From assembly GCA_016719575.1 (NCBI GenBank), contig JADJYV010000006.1, positions 248,001-312,000 on the forward strand: a stretch of DNA of 64,000 bases. Direction: 5' to 3'. The DNA is from Pseudobdellovibrionaceae bacterium (GTDB taxonomy: Bacteria; Bdellovibrionota; Bdellovibrionia; Bdellovibrionales; Bdellovibrionaceae). The translations under genes and the position numbers were made by a program. Numbering within the stretch: position 1 is the first letter of the stretch; every line of letters starts with the position of its first letter. Of the stretch, positions 42,260-51,458 are shown in pieces. The notes under the pieces are model-generated. The model was given only the letters and a program-made list of their open reading frames with translations. It made no database searches and was not told where the DNA came from.

Positions 42260-42829
42260 TTACCATGCTCCCATAATGCGGTCAAGACAGATACTTACTG
42301 CAGAACGAACAGAAAGATGCCTAAAATCATCCGGCGGAGCCCCCCGGATCGGTTCTAAAATGGCGGAACAGCCCTTCATAAAGCCCTCTGTCATCCCGTA
42401 TCCAGTCCCAAATAGAAGAAAACAGGGCTTTTTCTGCTCCCACATCTGTACTTTTAGGTCTCGAAAACTCACAGTTTCAACACCAGGAATGGATCGAGCA
42501 TGGGTTGCCACGGTCATGGCCTCTGGCACTCCCCAATCCAATAGTGCCGCTTCATAAGACTCTGCCGTTTGAACCCGAGTCAGAGCCACTTTTCTTGAGG
42601 GGTTGAATTTTGCCCCCTCACCCGTTCGCCAGTGATCTAAAACCCTTTCAACAAACATAATTTGCTCTCGCATAGGATGAATAATGTAATATTTTTCGAC
42701 TCCATACATCCTGGCCGCCCTGGAAATATCGTGAATGTCAAAATTGGTTACATTGGTCGCGACGATGTTTTTCTGCTTATCCTCAATAGGATAATGAACA
42801 AGGCCAATAGCAAGACGAGGCTTATCCAT
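42260..42829 (-). CDS. SPOUT RNA methyltransferase (PF09936-type)
   Basis: A predicted SAM-dependent RNA methyltransferase of the small SPOUT family often encoded next to or fused with TrmD. Visible features are LAIGLVHYPIEDKQKN, NFDIHDISRAARMYGV, and the knot region CFLLFGTGYGMTEGF followed by SVRSAVSICLDRIMG. The start at 42829 overlaps the trmD stop by 8 bases, implying coupling. The target nucleotide is not known. Confidence 0.85.
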   Translation of the reverse strand: MDKPRLAIGLVHYPIEDKQKNIVATNVTNFDIHDISRAARMYGVEKYYIIHPMREQIMFVERVLDHWRTGEGAKFNPSRKVALTRVQTAESYEAALLDWGVPEAMTVATHARSIPGVETVSFRDLKVQMWEQKKPCFLLFGTGYGMTEGFMKGCSAILEPIRGAPPDDFRHLSVRSAVSICLDRIMGAW

Positions 42830-43616
42830 GAAAGTCCTTCTCATGCAACTGCTCGATGCCGAGTGTTTTTCGTTGATCTTTCGGTATTTGCTGCCAAAAA
42901 ACAAGAAGACCCCGTAGCTCTGTTTGAGAGATATGCGCCTTAATTAAGTCCGGTCTTTTCACCATCGTCACGAGAATCGACATAGACCTTTTCCATTCCT
43001 GGATTTTTTTATGATGTCCACTTAATAAGACCTCGGGTACATTTTGACCTTTATATTCGCGGGGTTTCGTAAAGTTCGGGTGTTCAAGCAGCCCCCCTGC
43101 AAAGCTGTCCTTTTCCGCAGAATCCTTGTGCCCTAAAACACCTGGAATAAACCTAGAAACGCAATCCATTAAAACACAGGCAGCAAGCTCCCCGCCGGAA
43201 ATAACATAATCACCAATTGATATTTCTTCATCTACAAAGCTGTTAATAACTCGCTGGTCAATACCACCGTATCGACCACAAACTATGATCAGGCCTTCTT
43301 CACGGGAAAGCGCTGTCGCCTTGAGATGAGTCAACGGAGTCCCCTGCGGCGACATATACAAGACTTTGGAGCGACTGTGTTCTCGTTTTGCAGTCGAAAT
43401 TGATTTTTCTAATGGCTCTGGAAGCATGACCATTCCGTCTCCGCCACCAAAAGGACGATCATCCACCGTCTTGTGAATATCTGAGGTGAACTCCCTTGGG
43501 TTTATACAGGACAGAGTTAGGATTCCACTTTTCTGAGCCTGAGAAAAAACCCCAAGACCCATGCTTGCTTGAATAATATCAGGAAAGAGGGTGATGACTT
43601 GAAACGAATATATCAT
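42822..43616 (-). CDS. trmD: tRNA (guanine-N1)-methyltransferase TrmD
   Basis: Methylates G37 of tRNAs to prevent frameshifting. The family signature covers VITLFPDIIQASMGLGVFSQ, VDDRPFGGGDGMVMLPEPL, the SAM-binding knot VCGRYGGIDQRV and ISIGDYVISGGELAACVLMD, and PHYTRP-region FTKPREYKGQNVPEVLLSGH. The length of 264 residues is normal. It is coupled to rimM upstream (TAATG overlap) and to the SPOUT methyltransferase downstream. Confidence 0.96.
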   Translation of the reverse strand: MIYSFQVITLFPDIIQASMGLGVFSQAQKSGILTLSCINPREFTSDIHKTVDDRPFGGGDGMVMLPEPLEKSISTAKREHSRSKVLYMSPQGTPLTHLKATALSREEGLIIVCGRYGGIDQRVINSFVDEEISIGDYVISGGELAACVLMDCVSRFIPGVLGHKDSAEKDSFAGGLLEHPNFTKPREYKGQNVPEVLLSGHHKKIQEWKRSMSILVTMVKRPDLIKAHISQTELRGLLVFWQQIPKDQRKTLGIEQLHEKDFHG

Positions 43617-44137
43617 TACAAACTCTCAAGATCTAAAAGCCCCTCAGGCAAATCCATAACGACAGTTCGATGTTTAAAATCAATTTTTTTAATAAAAGCT
43701 TCCACAAAAGGAATCTCAACTGATCCCTTAGCCGTTGCAACAACAAGCAAGTCTTGAGCCCCATTTGACGAGAAATCCTTGATAGGACCAATAGTATTTT
43801 GCTGTGAGTCTTTTACGATAAACTCAAGAATTTCTTTCAGAAAGATTGTTTCACCCGGTTGCGAAACCAATAGATCTGCAGAGATATAAAAATCCTGCCC
43901 CTCGATTTCCTCGGCTAAAGTGCGATCTCCAATACCTGGAGTTTTTAAGATGAAGCCTTTCTTAAACGGCTTTACTTTTTCGACAGGATAAACTTTCCCT
44001 TGAGCGGCCCCCTTGGGACGCAGTTCAAATTCATTCATCTTTTTGAGCCAAGAAATATCACCAGAAAAAACAAAAATATAAAGTTCACCTTTAAGTCCGT
44101 GGGCTTCCTTAACTTTCCCTACTAATTTCATTTCCAT
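43616..44137 (-). CDS. rimM: ribosome maturation factor RimM
   Basis: Assists 30S subunit maturation with S19. The N-terminal domain starts KLVGKVKEAHGLKGELYIFV, the RimM hallmark. The PRC-barrel C-terminal half has IVKDSQQNTIGPIKDFSSNG and VEIPFVEAFIKKIDFKHRTV. The length of 173 residues is typical. GAGGG precedes the ATG. It starts about 70 bases after a terminator-like hairpin, so it may have its own promoter. Confidence 0.95.
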   Translation of the reverse strand: MEMKLVGKVKEAHGLKGELYIFVFSGDISWLKKMNEFELRPKGAAQGKVYPVEKVKPFKKGFILKTPGIGDRTLAEEIEGQDFYISADLLVSQPGETIFLKEILEFIVKDSQQNTIGPIKDFSSNGAQDLLVVATAKGSVEIPFVEAFIKKIDFKHRTVVMDLPEGLLDLESL

Positions 44138-44209
44138 AAACCCTCTTGTCGCACCTTTTATTTTTATGTTCGTTTCTTTTGAAAAATATTTCGAATTTAT
44201 TTTAAAAGA

Positions 44210-44233
44210 AAAAGGGGCCCTGAATCCCCTTTT
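44210..44233 (-). terminator. rho-independent terminator between khpA and rimM
   Basis: AAAAGGGG (44210-44217) and CCCCTTTT (44226-44233) form an 8-bp stem around an 8-base loop, with a T-rich tract after it on the minus strand. It would attenuate read-through from rpsP-khpA into rimM-trmD. Confidence 0.65.
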
Positions 44234-44258
44234 ATAATTCGATTATAAACGAATCTAT

Positions 44259-44498
44259 CTATTCTACGATGTCGAGGTGGTATCGCTTATTTAGCTTGGT
44301 ACCTGCCGCTCGGATGATTGTTCTCATCGCAGCTGCTGTTTTACCCTGTTTGCCAATAACTTTACCCAGATCGTCTTTATCCACTTTTAGAGCCAGCAAA
44401 GTCGTTTGCTGACCAGGAATCTCATCCACTTCAACACTCTCTGGCTTATCGACCAAAGATTTCGCCATGAATTCCACGAGCCCTTTTAGATTTTCCAT
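44259..44498 (-). CDS. khpA: KH-domain RNA-binding protein KhpA
   Basis: A small RNA-binding protein of the KhpA (YlqC) family with a single KH domain; the GxxG loop is GKVIGKQGKT, followed by MRTIIRAAGTKL. The ATG at 44498 is chosen because GGAGG lies 5 bases upstream; the longer frame starts inside that site. The length of 79 residues is typical. It follows rpsP by 67 bases, the usual rpsP-khpA-rimM-trmD order. Confidence 0.93.
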   Translation of the reverse strand: MENLKGLVEFMAKSLVDKPESVEVDEIPGQQTTLLALKVDKDDLGKVIGKQGKTAAAMRTIIRAAGTKLNKRYHLDIVE

Positions 44499-44565
44499 GT
44501 GTTCCTCCACATCATGTGTTCACAATACAATTTTGACGGAACCCCGTGGGGCTCGCAGTTATTTT

Positions 44566-44817
44566 TTATTTTGTAGCTTGAGCAAGCTTTACTACGTGTT
44601 TTACACGGTCTGTAGGCTGAGCACCTTTTTTAACCCACTCGTTGTACTTCTCTAAGTCGATCTTAAGTTTTTGATCGTTGCCTTTCGGAGTTGGAACATA
44701 AGTTCCGATCACTTCAAGGTGCTTGCCAGTAGCATAGCGACGAGAATCTGCCACTGTGATACGATATTTTGGAGTGTGCTTTGCACCTGTACGAGCTAAA
44801 CGAATTACGACTGCCAT
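44566..44817 (-). CDS. rpsP: 30S ribosomal protein S16
   Basis: Small-subunit assembly protein. It starts with the near-universal pattern VVIRLARTGAKHTPKYRITV, then DSRRYATGKHLEVIGTYVP. The length of 83 residues is standard. AGAGGG precedes the ATG. It lies 85 bases after ffh on the same strand. Confidence 0.97.
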   Translation of the reverse strand: MAVVIRLARTGAKHTPKYRITVADSRRYATGKHLEVIGTYVPTPKGNDQKLKIDLEKYNEWVKKGAQPTDRVKHVVKLAQATK

Positions 44818-44902
44818 GAAACCCTCTTTTGATCTATTTTTTCAGCATCCAATATAATAACAAGGCATCTTGTCTACCTTTTTTAAAAATGGATTTCAAG
44901 CC

Positions 44903-46234
44903 CTAAAATGGGAACTTCATTCCTCCGCGGCCCATTCCCATTTTCATCAATCCACCCATCATCTTTTTGGACTCTTCAAACTGCTTAACTAACTTATTCA
45001 CATCTTGAACTTGAGTCCCGCTCCCTCCTGCTATCCTCTGACGACGCGAAGCATTCAGAATCTTGTGGTTTTTTCTCTCCTGAGGAGTCATGGAGCGAAT
45101 AATTGCCTCAATCTTCTTAATCTCCTGGTCAGGGGGGGCCATATTCTTAAGTTGCTTTGAGATATCGCCCATTCCCGGTAAAAATTTCAAAAGACTTTCA
45201 AATCCACCTAGTTTCTTTAATTGTTGAATGTGAGTGAGGAAATCTTCAAGGTCGAATTCGTTTTTGGCTAATTTTTTTGCACTTTCTCGGGCTGACTTTT
45301 CATCGATCACTTCCTGGGCCTTTTCAACCAGGGAAAGAACGTCTCCCATATCTAAAATACGAGAGGCCAGACGATCTGGATGAAAGACCTCCAGCGCTGC
45401 CACTTTCTCTCCGACTCCCAAAAACTTTATAGGAATTCCCGTGACTTCACGAATACTCAGGGCCGCCCCCCCACGAGCATCCCCATCAACCTTCGTTAAA
45501 ACCAGCCCCGTAAGTCCAAGTCGCTGATGAAAACCCTCGGCAACATTGACTGACTGCTGACCAAGCATTGCATCCGCTACGAGTAAAATTTCTTGTGGCC
45601 CCCAAATGCGTTTAAGACTTTGAAGCTCCGTCATCAACTGATCGTCGATCTGCAATCGACCTGCTGTATCAACAATCACCACATCAATCATATTGTCTTT
45701 AGCCCATTTTTTCGACTGCTCCAAAATCTCTTCGGGCTTTTGACCAAGCTGTGAATTAAAACAGGGAATGTTATTTTGCTTTGCTAATGTCTGCAACTGA
45801 TCAATGGCTGCCGGTCGATAAATATCGGCAGGGACTAGGCCTGGCTTTTTTCCAAGCTTCTGACGAATATAGAGACTCAGTTTCGCAGAGGTCGTGGTCT
45901 TTCCTGCTCCTTGAAGCCCAACCATAAAAATCACGCTTGGATTTTCTCGAACATTGATATCAACGGCATTCGTGCCAAGGACATTCACCAACTCGTCGTG
46001 AACGATTTTCACAAACTGTTGCCCTGGGTTTATATTGCCAAGAACTTCTTGGCCAAGACCCTTTGCCTTCACCTTATCAATAAAACTTTTAACGACCTTA
46101 AAATTAACATCTGCTTCAAGCAAACTCAGTCGAATTTCTTTAACAACTTCTTCGATATTAGACTCAGAGATTTTATTTTGCCCACGGACCTTTTTTAAAC
46201 TGGTGAGAATTTTATCAGATAAATTTTCAAACAT
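44903..46234 (-). CDS. ffh: signal recognition particle protein Ffh
   Basis: GTPase that targets nascent membrane proteins to the translocon. The N domain is at residues 1-85. The G domain has G1 GLQGAGKTTTSAKLS near residue 110, DTAGRLQID, TKVDGDARGGAALS and GVGEKVAALEVF. The methionine-rich M domain that binds 4.5S RNA is in the last 120 residues, ending in MGGLMKMGMGRGGMKF. The length of 443 residues is normal. It opens the rpsP-rimM-trmD-rplS region, as in many bacteria. Confidence 0.97.
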   Translation of the reverse strand: MFENLSDKILTSLKKVRGQNKISESNIEEVVKEIRLSLLEADVNFKVVKSFIDKVKAKGLGQEVLGNINPGQQFVKIVHDELVNVLGTNAVDINVRENPSVIFMVGLQGAGKTTTSAKLSLYIRQKLGKKPGLVPADIYRPAAIDQLQTLAKQNNIPCFNSQLGQKPEEILEQSKKWAKDNMIDVVIVDTAGRLQIDDQLMTELQSLKRIWGPQEILLVADAMLGQQSVNVAEGFHQRLGLTGLVLTKVDGDARGGAALSIREVTGIPIKFLGVGEKVAALEVFHPDRLASRILDMGDVLSLVEKAQEVIDEKSARESAKKLAKNEFDLEDFLTHIQQLKKLGGFESLLKFLPGMGDISKQLKNMAPPDQEIKKIEAIIRSMTPQERKNHKILNASRRQRIAGGSGTQVQDVNKLVKQFEESKKMMGGLMKMGMGRGGMKFPF

Positions 46235-46263
46235 ACTTCGTCCTTGCTTTTGTAATTACTAAA

Positions 46264-47871
46264 CTATCTCGCCCGACTAATTGAAGTCGCGAAATCCACC
46301 TTTGGGTTTTCGCGCTTGGCCCAGTTCAGATCCCATTCTTGATTGAGTAAAATCACCGGCTGTTCAATCATATCTCGATAAATAGTAAAGCCACCGTTAA
46401 GCGCACTCACGCCAATTCCGCTTTCATCTCTTGGCCAACGCGCCACCGTGAATGGCAAGCGATTGAGTTTGACCTCGAGATTGTATTCATCATTTAAACG
46501 ATGAAGGAGAACTTCGAATTGAAGTTCTCCGACCGCACCAACAATGGGATCTTGGGGCCCAAAAATGGGGTCGTAAAATAACTGAATCGCCCCTTCCTCA
46601 GAAAGGTGTTTGAGGGCCTCTTGCATTTTCTGTCGTTTTAATGCGTCTCGGACCGTCAGTTTCGCGAAAAGCTCAGGCGCAAACTTTGGAATATCTTCAA
46701 ACTGTACTTTACCTGAAGCCGATACACAGTCGCCAATTGCAAAGTTACCCGTGTCGCCAACGCCGACGATATCACCAGCATAAGCGTCCTCAATAGTCGC
46801 TTTGTCCGCTGCTATAAATTGACTCGCATAAGAGAGTCGCAATTCTCTTTCGAGCCGGGAGTGCTGAACCTTCATTCCTCGATCAAACTTGCCCGAGCAA
46901 ATACGAATGAAGGCGATACGATCACGATGGCGCCGGTCCATATTTGCCTGGATTTTAAATACAAACCCAGTAAAATTCGCATCGACCGGATCTACAACTC
47001 GCCCCTCTTTGGTTTTTCGTGCCTGAGGGCCCGGAGCATATTGAGAGAAGAAATTCAAAAATGTATCTACCCCAAAATTTTGCTTGGCGGATCCAAAGGT
47101 GACCGGCGAAATCTCGCCCGATAAAAAAGCCTGAACATCAAATGGGGGAAGAGCTCCCTCAATCAAATCTAACTCCTCGAGAACCTGGTCGGCGGATTCT
47201 TTATCAAGATAGTCGTACATGATTGCATCATCTTTGCCTTTTTCGAAGGGAATAACCTTATAGTCGTCCACCTCTTCTCGACGTTGATCGTAAATCCAAA
47301 GTTCTTTAGTGATTCGATTGTAAATCCCGCGAAATCGCTGACCAATACCCAGTGGCCAGGTGACTGGGTAACATTGCATATTCAGAGTTTTTTCAACCTC
47401 ATCAATCAAAGCAAGGGGATCTTTGCCTTCTCTATCAAGCTTATTAACAAAGGTAAAAATCGGAACCTGACGTAAACGACAAACCTCATAGAGTTTTTTT
47501 GTTCGCTCCTCGACACCTTTTGCAACGTCAATCAACATACAGGCGGAATCCACCGCCATCAAGACCCGGTAGGTGTCCTCAGAAAAATCCTTGTGGCCAG
47601 GAGTATCGAGTAGATTCACCCGCAATTGGTTGTAATCGAAAGTCATCACTGACGAAGTGATTGAAATTCCCTTTTGGCGCTCGAGTTCCATCCAATCGGA
47701 AGTAACAGCTTTAGTCCCCTGTTTTCCTTTGACCTCGCCGGTTTCGTGAATGACCCCCCCGTGATATAACAGCTTCTCGGTCAAAGTCGTCTTACCCGCA
47801 TCCGGATGAGAGATAATCGCAAAAGTGCGACGGCGTTGTATTTCTTTCTGTACGATAGGCGTGGCCAACAT
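46264..47871 (-). CDS. prfC: peptide chain release factor 3
   Basis: Translational GTPase that recycles RF1/RF2 after termination. The P-loop SHPDAGKTTLTEKLL is near residues 20-34, with switch and G3 blocks ISITSSVMTFDYNQLRVNLL and DTPGHKDFSEDTYR, and G4 FVNKLDREGKDP. RF3-specific domain blocks include YNRITKELWIYDQ and VGAVGELQFEVLLHRL. The length of 535 residues is standard. AAGGAT precedes the ATG. It is separated from ffh by 29 bases on the same strand and may be co-transcribed. Confidence 0.96.
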   Translation of the reverse strand: MLATPIVQKEIQRRRTFAIISHPDAGKTTLTEKLLYHGGVIHETGEVKGKQGTKAVTSDWMELERQKGISITSSVMTFDYNQLRVNLLDTPGHKDFSEDTYRVLMAVDSACMLIDVAKGVEERTKKLYEVCRLRQVPIFTFVNKLDREGKDPLALIDEVEKTLNMQCYPVTWPLGIGQRFRGIYNRITKELWIYDQRREEVDDYKVIPFEKGKDDAIMYDYLDKESADQVLEELDLIEGALPPFDVQAFLSGEISPVTFGSAKQNFGVDTFLNFFSQYAPGPQARKTKEGRVVDPVDANFTGFVFKIQANMDRRHRDRIAFIRICSGKFDRGMKVQHSRLERELRLSYASQFIAADKATIEDAYAGDIVGVGDTGNFAIGDCVSASGKVQFEDIPKFAPELFAKLTVRDALKRQKMQEALKHLSEEGAIQLFYDPIFGPQDPIVGAVGELQFEVLLHRLNDEYNLEVKLNRLPFTVARWPRDESGIGVSALNGGFTIYRDMIEQPVILLNQEWDLNWAKRENPKVDFATSISRAR

Positions 47872-47942
47872 GTTAAATCCTTAATTTCAGAACTAAAAAA
47901 CCGTTATAAATGACGGGAATCATTGCTTCAAGGGTTTTGCCC

Positions 47943-47971
47943 TTGACCCTGAGTTTGCCTTCAGATTATAC
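47943..47971 (+). promoter_or_regulatory. sigma-70-type promoter upstream of trhO
   Basis: TTGACC (47943-47948) and TTATAC (47966-47971) with exactly 17 bases between, about 64 bases before the chosen ATG of trhO. Both boxes are near consensus. The shared gap with divergent prfC is about 160 bases. Confidence 0.55.
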
Positions 47972-48034
47972 ACAACGCACAAAATTTCAACTCCCCTTGG
48001 TTTGTAGCCAATGGACGGACAATTGAGGTACATC

Positions 48035-49015
48035 ATGAGCACACCCGGCAATAATAGCCAGAACTATTATGTAACGACTTTTTATCAGTTCAAAAACCTC
48101 CCAGATCCAAACCAAGTCAAGAGCGACCTCGAACAGAAAGCCGTAGATTTAAACGTCAAAGGTTTAATCATTATTGGAACTGAGGGATTTAATGCCACTG
48201 TTTCATGCTCGACTCTTCTAGGGTTTGAGTCTTTTAAGAATTTTATTCGTGACTACTTTACAATACCGGAACTCTTTTTTAAAGATTCCATATCTCAAAA
48301 GTCTCCTTTTCGACGTTTCAAAGTCAAAATCCGTGAAGAAATTGTAACCCTTGGGACTCCTGAACTTGTTCCGAACAACAAAGAAAACCATCACCTCAGT
48401 CCTGCGGAGTGGAACAAAGTTTTAAAAGAAGAAAATGATTTTCTACTTATTGACACTCGCAACTGGTACGAAACGAAAATCGGAACCTTCAAAGGAGCGG
48501 TGAATCCCGGGATCGATAAATTCACTGAGTTTCCTGAGTACGTAGAAAAACATTCTATTCCCAAAGACAAAAAAATGCTGATCTTTTGCACCGGTGGCAT
48601 TCGCTGCGAGAAAGGGATCCTTGAGCTTCAACGTCAAGGGTTTGAAAATGTTTTCCAACTTAATGGTGGCATCATCAACTACATCAAAGAATATCCGAAT
48701 GATCAATTTGAAGGTGAGTGCTTTGTTTTTGATCATCGCGTCGCTTTGGATCAGGATCTTGCTCCCACAGAGAAATATGGCCTTTGTCCCCACTGTGGCC
48801 AACCCTCAAGTGTAGAAATTGAATGCAAACGCTGCGACACCCACGAGCTCATCTGTGAGGACTGCGCACACCTTGAATGGAAAAAAGACACTTGCTCTAA
48901 AAACTGTGCCTATCAATATGAACTCCACCCTGAGAGCAAGGCGCCCCGGCAGATCAGACCCTTTGAAGTTGAGAGGCAAAGAGAGGTCGCGCTGATGAAT
49001 CCGTCACCGCTCTAA
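48035..49015 (+). CDS. trhO: rhodanese-domain tRNA uridine hydroxylase TrhO (YceA)
   Basis: Oxygen-dependent hydroxylation of U34 in tRNAs is the role of this family in E. coli. The N-terminal TrhO domain begins YYVTTFYQFKNLPDP and contains GTEGFNATVS. The rhodanese domain has the active cysteine in FCTGGIRCEKG (about residue 185). The C-terminal region holds a cysteine-rich zinc-finger-like segment (CPHCGQP, CKRCDTHELICEDCA, CSKNCAYQ). The start at 48035 is preferred to 48011 because GAGG lies 6 bases upstream. The 3' end overlaps the convergent gene by 12 bases. Confidence 0.92.
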   Translation: MSTPGNNSQNYYVTTFYQFKNLPDPNQVKSDLEQKAVDLNVKGLIIIGTEGFNATVSCSTLLGFESFKNFIRDYFTIPELFFKDSISQKSPFRRFKVKIREEIVTLGTPELVPNNKENHHLSPAEWNKVLKEENDFLLIDTRNWYETKIGTFKGAVNPGIDKFTEFPEYVEKHSIPKDKKMLIFCTGGIRCEKGILELQRQGFENVFQLNGGIINYIKEYPNDQFEGECFVFDHRVALDQDLAPTEKYGLCPHCGQPSSVEIECKRCDTHELICEDCAHLEWKKDTCSKNCAYQYELHPESKAPRQIRPFEVERQREVALMNPSPL

Positions 49016-49885
49016 GGTGCTATAGTCTGGCAGAGGCAGGAAGGAATCGATTTTCTTTTTTGCCTTGTCAATATCCTCAGCGAAGAGCTTTTCAATCCAG
49101 ATATTACCCAAGAGAATCGACTTGTCGTTGATTGCAAATTTTACGTCAGATCTATAATTGGCGTCATAATCGACCTCTTTTGCTGACAAACCCGCAGAGG
49201 TTAAAAACCTCTGGAACTCTTCAGCCTGCTGGTTAGGATCGTAGGGTAAATTCATGTTTATGTTTTTTTCGAGCTGTTCACAAAATCGCAAAATCGCAGG
49301 AGATCTTGCCAGCTCTGGCTTTGCCCTCACTGCCCGAGCAAGCGTGTACAGGTTGTAAGTTTTCATCAAAATCTGATCGAAATTACTTTTGTTTTCACGA
49401 ATTTCTAAGGCCGCAACGGCAATCCTACCATAAAACTCTGCCTTACTTCGAAGAGGCTCGGTCGGTTCGGGGTGAGCGTTATCAATAATTTGCACAAGCT
49501 CCCTGACCTCGGGCAAACGGAAAAAATAGCGAAAGAAAGGAGCCGCTGCCTCGGCGAAAGGATCTTTTGGCCCCTCGATCATTTTAATCATAAATTGACT
49601 CGACGAAGCGCTGTTATCAACTTTAAGAAAATGACTCGATCGAGCGTCAGACAAATACGCACACACAGAAGCGATCGGCTGCTGCTCATTCAAAAAATTT
49701 TCATGAAGAGCTCGGTCGCTGAGCGTTTTTCCTTCGTCCATGCGCTGACTTCCCGACTTCGAAGCAAGGGTTTGCTTCACTTGCCAAGCCGAGGGCATTT
49801 TATAAATCAAAAAGATGATGCCAATAATAAATATTATAAACACAATGCCCAAGCCAGAAAGGAAACTCTTCATTGCATTTTTCAT
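49004..49885 (-). CDS. membrane-anchored protein of unknown function
   Basis: The ATG at 49885 is preceded by GGAAGG. The 293-residue product has one N-terminal transmembrane helix (about residues 8-30) and a soluble, mostly helical domain, with the topology probably N-in and the domain in the periplasm. A conserved-looking segment covers FRYFFRLPEVRELVQIIDN and FYGRIAVAALEIRE. Two cysteines (SVCAYLS and LRFCEQL) are present. No family is recognised. It overlaps trhO tail to tail by 12 bases. Confidence 0.6.
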   Translation of the reverse strand: MKNAMKSFLSGLGIVFIIFIIGIIFLIYKMPSAWQVKQTLASKSGSQRMDEGKTLSDRALHENFLNEQQPIASVCAYLSDARSSHFLKVDNSASSSQFMIKMIEGPKDPFAEAAAPFFRYFFRLPEVRELVQIIDNAHPEPTEPLRSKAEFYGRIAVAALEIRENKSNFDQILMKTYNLYTLARAVRAKPELARSPAILRFCEQLEKNINMNLPYDPNQQAEEFQRFLTSAGLSAKEVDYDANYRSDVKFAINDKSILLGNIWIEKLFAEDIDKAKKKIDSFLPLPDYSTLER

Positions 49886-49930
49886 AAAACCTTCCAAAGT
49901 TTTAAATGACGAAACGAACCCAATACAAAG

Positions 49931-50506
49931 TCATATTTTTAGCATTTGAAAAGCTATAAGGCCTAAAATGGTGGCACCAACCAAGCTCATAATTGAACCA
50001 ACTTTACTAGACAACTTTTTCCCAAGGTGAAGACCAAGGAGCGTCGTTGCAAATGCCCAAAATCCAATAGAAACCGTAAAAGGAATGAGGGGTTTTTGCG
50101 AAATTCCAAGACCAATACCCACCCCAAAAGCATCGAGACTTGTCGCAAAGGACACAATCAAAACTTTTGTGAAGCTATGAAAATCTAATTTCTCATCTTT
50201 TTTCTCTTTACCCAAAAGATCCCGAACCCCTTCATAACCCATATGCAGTGACACAAGACCAAGCAATGTGAATGCAATCCAGTGATCGATAGCATCAAAC
50301 CTGCGAATAACTTGACTCCCTGCCAATGCCCCGATCAGCGCGACAACCGCTTCGGCTGCGCCTGAGGAAACGGCAAATCTAAAGGCCTCTTTCTTAGAAA
50401 ATGGTTTGCATCCCATGGCAACTGCCGCTGAAAATGAATCCACACTCAAAACAAGTCCCACGAAGACAACTTCAAAGATAAAATGAATATTTGCGAGTTC
50501 GTACAT
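49931..50506 (-). CDS. mntP: manganese efflux pump MntP
   Basis: Inner-membrane manganese exporter with six predicted helices. The two internally repeated signature helices with metal-binding Asp are visible: GLVLSVDSFSAAVAMGCKPF and SFATSLDAFGVGIGLG. The length of 191 residues matches E. coli MntP. No manganese riboswitch is evident in the upstream 199 bases, though I cannot exclude a divergent form. Confidence 0.92.
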   Translation of the reverse strand: MYELANIHFIFEVVFVGLVLSVDSFSAAVAMGCKPFSKKEAFRFAVSSGAAEAVVALIGALAGSQVIRRFDAIDHWIAFTLLGLVSLHMGYEGVRDLLGKEKKDEKLDFHSFTKVLIVSFATSLDAFGVGIGLGISQKPLIPFTVSIGFWAFATTLLGLHLGKKLSSKVGSIMSLVGATILGLIAFQMLKI

Positions 50507-50705
50507 GCTGATTCTTATACAACACTTCTCAATGTGTCTTAAGCACTCCTTAGATTTTATTGGACCTCACGACGCGTTGCCATATCAACCCATGCCCCAC
50601 TCGAGAACCTACCCTAGAACTAATGCGGATTAAACACTCAATTAATAATTGACTGGATTTCCCATTCCCTGCTTTCATAAAATGAAGTGGGGAATAAACT
50701 AGATC

Positions 50706-51458
50706 ATGAAGAGACAGTGGGTTTTTGTACGCGGAATTATGAGCGAATCCTATCACTGGTCGGATTTCATTTCTAAGTTACAAGGACTTTTTCCTCAGGA
50801 CGACTTCCACACCGCAGATATTGCTGGAAATGGTCGTTTAAACCAACATCTGACCCCTTTGAGCATTGAGGAGAATGTTCACCTGCTCAGAAGTCAGGTG
50901 CCTCCTCACGGACGAAAGATTCTTGTCGGCTTCTCCTTAGGGGGGATGTTAGCCCATGAATGGGCTCACCACCACCCAGAGGATATTCATTCGCTGATTT
51001 TGATCAACTCCAGCTTTAGCAACTCTCCCTTTTATAAACGCATGACCGCGAAAGCGTTCATAAAGATTCTTACTTTAGGTCTTAAGAGAAAAATCTACCA
51101 GCAAGAAGAGACCATTTTAAAAATGACAACCTCGCTTCTTTCTTCTCAAGAAATTTTCGAGCTCGCCAAAGAGAGGCACGAGAGAAATAAGGAATTCCCT
51201 GTCAAACCGTTGAATTTCGCTTGGCAACTGGGAGTCGCAGCACGGATATCACAAAAGAAAACACCCCCTGCTCCGACGCTTCTGCTTTCTTCAGCTAAAG
51301 ACAGAGTGGTGCACCCGCAGTGTTCACAAAAAATAGCTGAAACTTGGACGCTGCCCCTCAATGTTCACCCTCACGCGGGACATGATTTAACATTAGATGA
51401 TCCGAATTGGGTTATTGAGCATATTCACCGCTTTATTTTTTCCGAAAGCGACAAATGA
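50706..51458 (+). CDS. alpha/beta-fold hydrolase
   Basis: A 250-residue single-domain alpha/beta hydrolase. The nucleophile elbow is GFSLGG (Ser near residue 77), and the catalytic His is in HAGHDLTLDDP near residue 225, with a likely Asp in SAKDRVVHP. It resembles BioH/MenH-type or carboxylesterase enzymes, but the substrate cannot be assigned; there is no biotin gene nearby. The stop overlaps the start of the PAP2 gene (ATGA), so the two are translationally coupled and probably act in one pathway. Confidence 0.8.
   Translation: MKRQWVFVRGIMSESYHWSDFISKLQGLFPQDDFHTADIAGNGRLNQHLTPLSIEENVHLLRSQVPPHGRKILVGFSLGGMLAHEWAHHHPEDIHSLILINSSFSNSPFYKRMTAKAFIKILTLGLKRKIYQQEETILKMTTSLLSSQEIFELAKERHERNKEFPVKPLNFAWQLGVAARISQKKTPPAPTLLLSSAKDRVVHPQCSQKIAETWTLPLNVHPHAGHDLTLDDPNWVIEHIHRFIFSESDK

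Noticed and set aside
50507..50705. Possible manganese riboswitch before mntP
   Set aside because: I could not find the conserved yybP-ykoY core by eye; no support.
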